Of a stretch of DNA of 11,715 nt, positions 7,546 through 11,715 are shown piece by piece (position 1 is the first letter of the stretch; each line of letters starts with the position of its first letter). This stretch comes from Clostridia bacterium (GTDB lineage Bacteria > Bacillota_A > Clostridia > Oscillospirales > CAG-272), in assembly GCA_017452945.1 (NCBI GenBank), contig JAFTLD010000037.1, positions 1 to 11,715 on the forward strand, in the 5' to 3' direction. The notes beneath the pieces are model-generated. The model searched no databases, was not told the origin of the DNA, and saw nothing but the letters and a program-made list of their open reading frames with translations. The position numbers were made by a program, and so were the translations under genes.

Positions 7546-7914
7546 ATGGATTGGATCTGGGATTATATCTGGGCGTTTTTAATCGGCGGTGCATTCTGCG
7601 TGATCGCGCAGCTGCTGATCGATCTGACAAAGCTGACGCCTGCCCGAATATTGGTCATTTATGTGATCGCAGGCGTAGTGCTGGGGGCTGTCGGTGTGTA
7701 TAAGCCCTTGATCGACTTTGCGGGTGCGGGCGCGACCACCCCGCTGACGGGGTTTGGCTATCTGATCTCCAAGGGCGTGCGCGAAGCGGTGGATGAGCAG
7801 GGGCTGCTGGGGGCTCTGACCGGCGGACTTAAAGCCGCTGCAGGCGGCACGGCAGCGGCTTTGGTGTTTGGGTATATTGCTACGCTCTGCTTTTCTTCAA
7901 AGCCGAAGAAGTGA
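7546..7914 (+). CDS. spoVAE: Stage V sporulation protein AE (SpoVAEb-type membrane protein)
   Basis: This 122-residue integral membrane protein belongs to the SpoVAC/SpoVAE family, thought to help form the channel that moves dipicolinic acid across the spore inner membrane. About four hydrophobic segments are visible (roughly 7-25, 34-51, 57-75 and 96-116), ending in a basic tail. The diagnostic stretches are CVIAQLLIDLTKLTPA (18-33) and FAGAGATTPLTGFG (58-71), which match SpoVAEb closely. GGGGGTGA at 7532-7539, at the end of spoVAD, provides the ribosome binding site. The one-base gap suggests coupled expression. No intrinsic terminator follows directly; the first strong hairpins downstream are those of the repeat island at 8025. 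Confidence 0.94.
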   Translation: MDWIWDYIWAFLIGGAFCVIAQLLIDLTKLTPARILVIYVIAGVVLGAVGVYKPLIDFAGAGATTPLTGFGYLISKGVREAVDEQGLLGALTGGLKAAAGGTAAALVFGYIATLCFSSKPKK

Positions 7915-8024
7915 AAAAAACGTGCAACCTTGCTGGTGCTGCGGAATTAGCGGTAATATAGACAAAACAAAAGCAGAAGCCTTTGAATAACTTCTATGTC
8001 GAAAGATGTGAAGGAGCGTCCATA

Positions 8025-8390
8025 TGGTGACCTCATCCGTCGCCTGCGGCGCCACCTTCCCCAGCGGGGAAGGCTCATCAAGCTGTCCGAAGCGGATAAT
8101 CGGATAAGACGGACGCACAAATAAGCCTTCCCCGTTGGGGAAGGCTCATCAAGGTGCCCAAAGTGGATAATCGGATAAGACGGACGCACAAATAAGCCTT
8201 CCCCGTTGGGGAAGGCTCATCAAGCTGTCCCGAAGCGGATAATCGAATAAGACGGACGCACAAAATAAGCCTCCCCTGTTGGGGAAGGCTCATCAAGGCG
8301 CCCCAAAGTGGATAATCGAATAAGATGGACGTATAAATAAGCCTTCCCCGCTGGGGAAGGTGGCGCCGCAGGCGACGGATGAGGTCACCA
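8025..8390. repeat. Repeat island: 51-bp perfect terminal inverted repeats enclosing tandem 71-73-bp hairpin units
   Basis: Positions 8025-8075 are the exact reverse complement of 8340-8390. The ends begin TGGTGACCTCATCCGTC and close with the hairpin CCTTCCCCAGCGGGGAAGG. The same hairpin recurs at 8055, 8126, 8197, 8270 and 8342, spaced 71, 71, 73 and 72 nt. The linkers alternate: units 1 and 3 carry a CTGTCC..GAAGCGG form, and units 2 and 4 a GCCC..AAAGTGG form. Units 1-2 share CGGATAAG while 3-4 share CGAATAAG, which points to duplication of a two-unit block. Repeats of this general look recur in gut Clostridia as I remember them; this is unverified. The short open frames across it are repeat translations. 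In 7915-8024 I see no gene or clear signal. Confidence 0.93.
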
Positions 8391-8420
8391 CACGGATGCT
8401 CTATCACGTCTTACTTCAAC

Positions 8421-8463
8421 AAAAAACAGCAGGAATTTGCTCAAAATCTAACAAATTCCTGCT
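8421..8463 (-). terminator. Intrinsic terminator of sigK
   Basis: AGCAGGAATTTG (8428-8439) and CAAATTCCTGCT (8452-8463) form a perfect 12-bp stem with a 12-nt loop. Read on the minus strand it is followed by a T-run (8426-8421). It lies about 140 nt past the sigK stop, beyond the mini-palindrome array, so that array should be part of the sigK transcript. Confidence 0.85.
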
Positions 8464-8505
8464 ACTTTTCTGCTAATCCATCAACTCGATCGGCTGCACG
8501 TTTTT

Positions 8506-8596
8506 TGTGATATTGCGCTGCGCGCAGTGGCATTCGACATGCGTCGAGTGATATTCTGACTATGTCAGAGTGATATTGCGGCTGTGCCGCAGTTGA
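8506..8596 (+). repeat. Array 1 of nonamer plus variable mini-hairpins
   Basis: The nonamer AGTGATATT, exact or near-exact, occurs at 8506 (T for A at position 1), 8526 (AGTGGCATT), 8547 and 8569. It appears in degenerate form at 8591. Spacing is 20, 21, 22 and 22 nt. Each gap holds a different small palindrome: TGCGC/GCGCA at 8514-8526 (overlapping the flanking nonamers by one base), CGAC/GTCG at 8535-8546, CTGAC/GTCAG at 8556-8568 and GCGGC/GCCGC at 8578-8590, with loops of 3-4 nt. The array ends about 8 nt from the sigK stop codon. Confidence 0.85.
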
Positions 8597-8603
8597 GCCA
8601 AGC

Positions 8604-9296
8604 TCACTCCCCAAACGCCTTGCGGAGTTTCTCCAATGCACTCTTCTCGATCCTTGATACGTACGACCTTGAAATTCCCAACTGTAGCGCAATCTCTCTT
8701 TGCGTCAAGGGCTCTTTGCCCGAAAGACCGTAACGCAGCACGATAATTTGCCGCTCACGTGCGTCAAGCAGAGAGTTTACGTATCGCATAGCGCGCTTGC
8801 TTTGCATTTCACGGTCGATCAGCTCGGCCATATTGTCCTCACTGGAGATCACGTCAATGTAGGTCAGCGGATTGCCGTCCCTGTCCACGTCGATGGTTTC
8901 ATTGATTGAGATCTCTGCGGAGAGCTTTTTGCCGGACCGAAAATGCATCAATATCTCATTCTGAATGCATTTGGCGGCATACGTGGCAAATTTGGTGCCG
9001 TTGCCCACGTTAAAGGTGTCCACCGCCTTGACAAGCCCGATCGAACCGATCGAGATCAGATCCTCTTGATTTTTGTTGGAGGAATAATACTTGCGCACGA
9101 TGTGCGATACAAGGCGCAGATTGTGCAAAATCAGCAGCTGCCGCGCGTCTTCAGCTTCTTGCCCCTTACCGCTTGCCATGGTGACGAATGCCTCGTGTTC
9201 CTCTTCAGCTGACAGAGGAGGAGGGAACTGCTGCGGCGTCCCGATCCCCAATATGACATGGAAAAAGTAAGTAAACAGCGACATCACGTTGAACAA
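8604..9296 (-). CDS. sigK: RNA polymerase sporulation sigma factor sigma-K
   Basis: Sigma-K directs late mother-cell transcription (coat, cortex maturation, lysis). From the TTG start the protein is about 230 residues. It has a hydrophobic N-terminus resembling the sigma-K pro-sequence, then FPPPLS (24-29), NLRLV (59-63) in region 2.1, EDLISIGSIG (78-87), ATYAAKCIQNEILM (104-117) in regions 2.3-2.4, and the region 4.2 helix-turn-helix LGISRSYVSRIEK (206-218). The ISRSYVSRIEK and GTKFATYAAKCI stretches fit sigma-K better than sigma-E. The start is uncertain. TTG at 9296 has AAGGGGGG 8 nt upstream, ATG at 9284 (226 aa) lacks a site at proper distance, and GTG at 9356 would add an unlikely extension. 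The gene is not split by a skin-like element. It is divergent from the MazG-like gene. Confidence 0.9.
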   Translation of the reverse strand: MFNVMSLFTYFFHVILGIGTPQQFPPPLSAEEEHEAFVTMASGKGQEAEDARQLLILHNLRLVSHIVRKYYSSNKNQEDLISIGSIGLVKAVDTFNVGNGTKFATYAAKCIQNEILMHFRSGKKLSAEISINETIDVDRDGNPLTYIDVISSEDNMAELIDREMQSKRAMRYVNSLLDARERQIIVLRYGLSGKEPLTQREIALQLGISRSYVSRIEKSALEKLRKAFGE

Positions 9297-9304
9297 AACA
9301 AAAG

Positions 9305-9312
9305 CCCCCCTT
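9305..9312 (-). promoter_or_regulatory. Ribosome binding site candidate that favours a TTG start for sigK
   Basis: AAGGGGGG on the minus strand lies 8 nt before TTG (9296) but 20 nt before the first usable ATG (9284). This makes the TTG the better-placed start, although the ATG gives a pro-sequence length closer to other clostridial sigma-K proteins. Confidence 0.45.
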
Positions 9313-9327
9313 GCGGCATGATAATAC

Positions 9328-9355
9328 AATTTATGCGCAAGGAGGAAAAATATCA
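9328..9355 (-). promoter_or_regulatory. Possible sigma-E promoter of sigK
   Basis: On the minus strand TGATATT (9355-9349) resembles the sigma-E -35 element (KMATATT). CATAAATT (9335-9328) matches 6 of 8 bases of CATACAAT, with a 13-nt gap, one short of the usual. sigK is sigma-E dependent in model species. The start would lie near 9321, just upstream of the ribosome binding site, which argues against the GTG start at 9356. Confidence 0.35.
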
Positions 9356-9365
9356 CACGGAATTG

Positions 9366-9394
9366 TTTACTTTAGAGAAAAAATGTGGTAAAAT
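9366..9394 (+). promoter_or_regulatory. Sigma-A promoter of the MazG-like gene
   Basis: TAAAAT (9389-9394) is a good -10 element with TG one base upstream (9386-9387), an extended -10. A weak -35, TTTACT (9366-9371), is 17 nt away. The start should fall near 9401, about 30 nt before the ATG. Confidence 0.55.
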
Positions 9395-9432
9395 GTGATC
9401 GGTGAAAAATCGGATTGGGTGGAGGTATTATT

Positions 9433-9768
9433 ATGAATATAAACGAATATCAGCAATTGGCAATGACAACGTTGAATCCGGAATTGAGCAAAAGAGAGGT
9501 CCTGATTAATAGCGTGATGGGGCTTTGCGGTGAATCCGGAGAGGCAATAGATATTGTGAAAAAATGGATGGCGCAAGGACACGAGTTGGACAAAGAGCAT
9601 TTGGCTAAGGAGCTTGGCGATATTGCATGGTATTTGGCTGAGGCGGCTACTGCATTGGATGTTCAGTTAGAAGAAATATTTCAGGCGAACATAGATAAAT
9701 TAAAGAAAAGATATCCGGAGGGCTTTGACAAAAAACGGTCAGAGGTCCGGCTTAATGGTGACCTGTAA
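9433..9768 (+). CDS. MazG-like nucleotide pyrophosphohydrolase
   Basis: This 111-residue all-alpha protein of the MazG/dUTPase-C superfamily is expected to hydrolyse nucleoside triphosphates to monophosphate and pyrophosphate with Mg2+. The metal-binding pattern is ExxE (E34-S-G-E37) followed by ExxD (E60-L-G-D63), set in GLCGESGEAIDIVKKW and HLAKELGDIAWYLA. The single short domain, the ending KKRYPEGFDKKRSEVR and the length match small stand-alone pyrophosphohydrolases found in Firmicutes and phages. GGAGG at 9421-9425 lies 7 nt before the ATG; an earlier in-frame GTG at 9415 would put that site inside the coding frame and is rejected. It has its own promoter and appears monocistronic, opposite groEL. 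Likely roles are nucleotide-pool cleaning or ppGpp/NTP control, but the substrate is unknown. Confidence 0.88.
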   Translation: MNINEYQQLAMTTLNPELSKREVLINSVMGLCGESGEAIDIVKKWMAQGHELDKEHLAKELGDIAWYLAEAATALDVQLEEIFQANIDKLKKRYPEGFDKKRSEVRLNGDL

Positions 9769-9801
9769 ATTCTTCTTGGAGCAGATCCTGCAAAAAACGA
9801 C

Positions 9802-9832
9802 AGCCACGGTTCGAATCGATCCGTGGCTTTAT
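9802..9832 (+). terminator. Terminator after the MazG-like gene
   Basis: AGCCACGG (9802-9809) pairs perfectly with CCGTGGCT (9821-9828), followed by TTTATT. The plus-strand T-run is modest. The minus-strand side has TTTTTT (9797-9792), so it may also act against read-through from groEL. Confidence 0.6.
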
Positions 9833-9840
9833 TCGCCTTC

Positions 9841-9921
9841 ATAACTCGCGAAGCGAATAACACTTGGCGTAGCCAAATATCACTGCGTAAGCAATACCAA
9901 TCGCCGCAGGCGAATATCACT
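9841..9921 (-). repeat. Array 2 of nonamer plus variable mini-hairpins
   Basis: Read on the minus strand this is the same architecture as the array at 8506-8596. AGTGATATT occurs exactly at 9913-9921 and 9876-9884, with variants ATTGGTATT (9893-9901) and AGTGTTATT (9856-9864), so spacing is 20, 17 and 20 nt. Between them lie small palindromes: CGCC/GGCG at 9902-9912, TGC/GCA at 9884-9893, TGGC/GCCA at 9865-9875 and TCGC/GCGA at 9846-9856, with loops of 3-4 nt. It sits between the MazG-like terminator and the groEL terminator. Confidence 0.85.
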
Positions 9922-9930
9922 GATCCAAAC

Positions 9931-9964
9931 AAAAAAAGAAGCGGAGGCGCAAGCGCGCCTCCGC
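9931..9964 (-). terminator. Intrinsic terminator of groESL
   Basis: GCGGAGGCGC (9941-9950) and GCGCCTCCGC (9955-9964) form a perfect 10-bp stem with loop AAGC. The minus strand then has a T-run over 9937-9931. On the plus strand TTTTT at 9967-9971 could give bidirectional function. An outer match, GATCCAAA (9922-9929) with TTTGGATC (9974-9981), extends the stem into the groEL stop codon. Confidence 0.92.
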
Positions 9965-9979
9965 AATTTTTGATTTGGA

Positions 9980-11715
<1,736 letters not shown>

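Noticed and set aside
8055..8360. Regularly spaced palindromic repeats that could be mistaken for a CRISPR array
   Set aside because: The 71-73-bp units include conserved linkers (not unique spacers), the shared hairpin is only 19 nt, and no cas gene is present.
7947..8407. Open reading frames across the repeat island encoding repetitive peptides (about 70-110 residues, minus strand)
   Set aside because: They are direct translations of the tandem units, overlap each other in several frames, and have no ribosome binding site or family resemblance.
9349..9357. Solo copy of the array nonamer (TGTGATATT, minus strand) upstream of sigK
   Set aside because: It has no flanking mini-palindrome or neighbouring copy. 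A 9-mer with one mismatch is expected a few times by chance in a window this size, and it overlaps the possible sigma-E -35 element.

Overview
The window comes from an endospore-forming member of the Firmicutes, class Clostridia, with moderately GC-rich coding DNA. Four sporulation loci support this: an alpha/beta-type small acid-soluble spore protein, spoVAD-spoVAE and sigK. The gene order and repeat content look like gut-associated Oscillospirales or Christensenellales relatives, but I cannot place it below class.

Layout, left to right. (1) 1-518: a spore-protein gene with a candidate forespore promoter and a strong terminator. (2) 529-5256: a three-gene plus-strand operon with a good sigma-A promoter, encoding an M29 aminopeptidase, a GH39-like protein whose acid/base position is altered, and a GH78-type alpha-L-rhamnosidase. 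(3) 5271-5623: a non-coding nested-palindrome element between convergent genes. (4) 5635-6414 (minus): uridine phosphorylase, divergent from (5) spoVAD-spoVAE (6537-7914). The promoters for these two units overlap. (6) 7915-8603: a 366-bp repeat island closed by 51-bp perfect inverted repeats, the sigK terminator, and an array of mini-palindromes. (7) 8604-9296 (minus): sigK, uninterrupted, divergent from (8) a MazG-like pyrophosphohydrolase (9433-9768). (9) 9769-9979: a second mini-palindrome array and terminators. (10) groEL and the 3' end of groES (minus), running off the right edge.

The genes fall into three functional groups. One is spore formation and germination: DNA protection by the spore protein, dipicolinate movement by SpoVA proteins, and late mother-cell transcription by sigma-K. 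The second is cytoplasmic catabolism of imported peptides, glycans and nucleosides. The third is housekeeping: chaperonin and nucleotide-pool sanitation.

The least explained signal is in the non-coding DNA. All three convergent junctions in the window (GH78/udp, spoVAE/sigK, MazG/groEL) are filled with palindromic repeats, while the divergent and co-directional junctions are not. Two of them carry the same architecture: a conserved nonamer (AGTGATATT) alternating every 17-22 nt with short hairpins whose stems differ in sequence but keep their self-complementarity.
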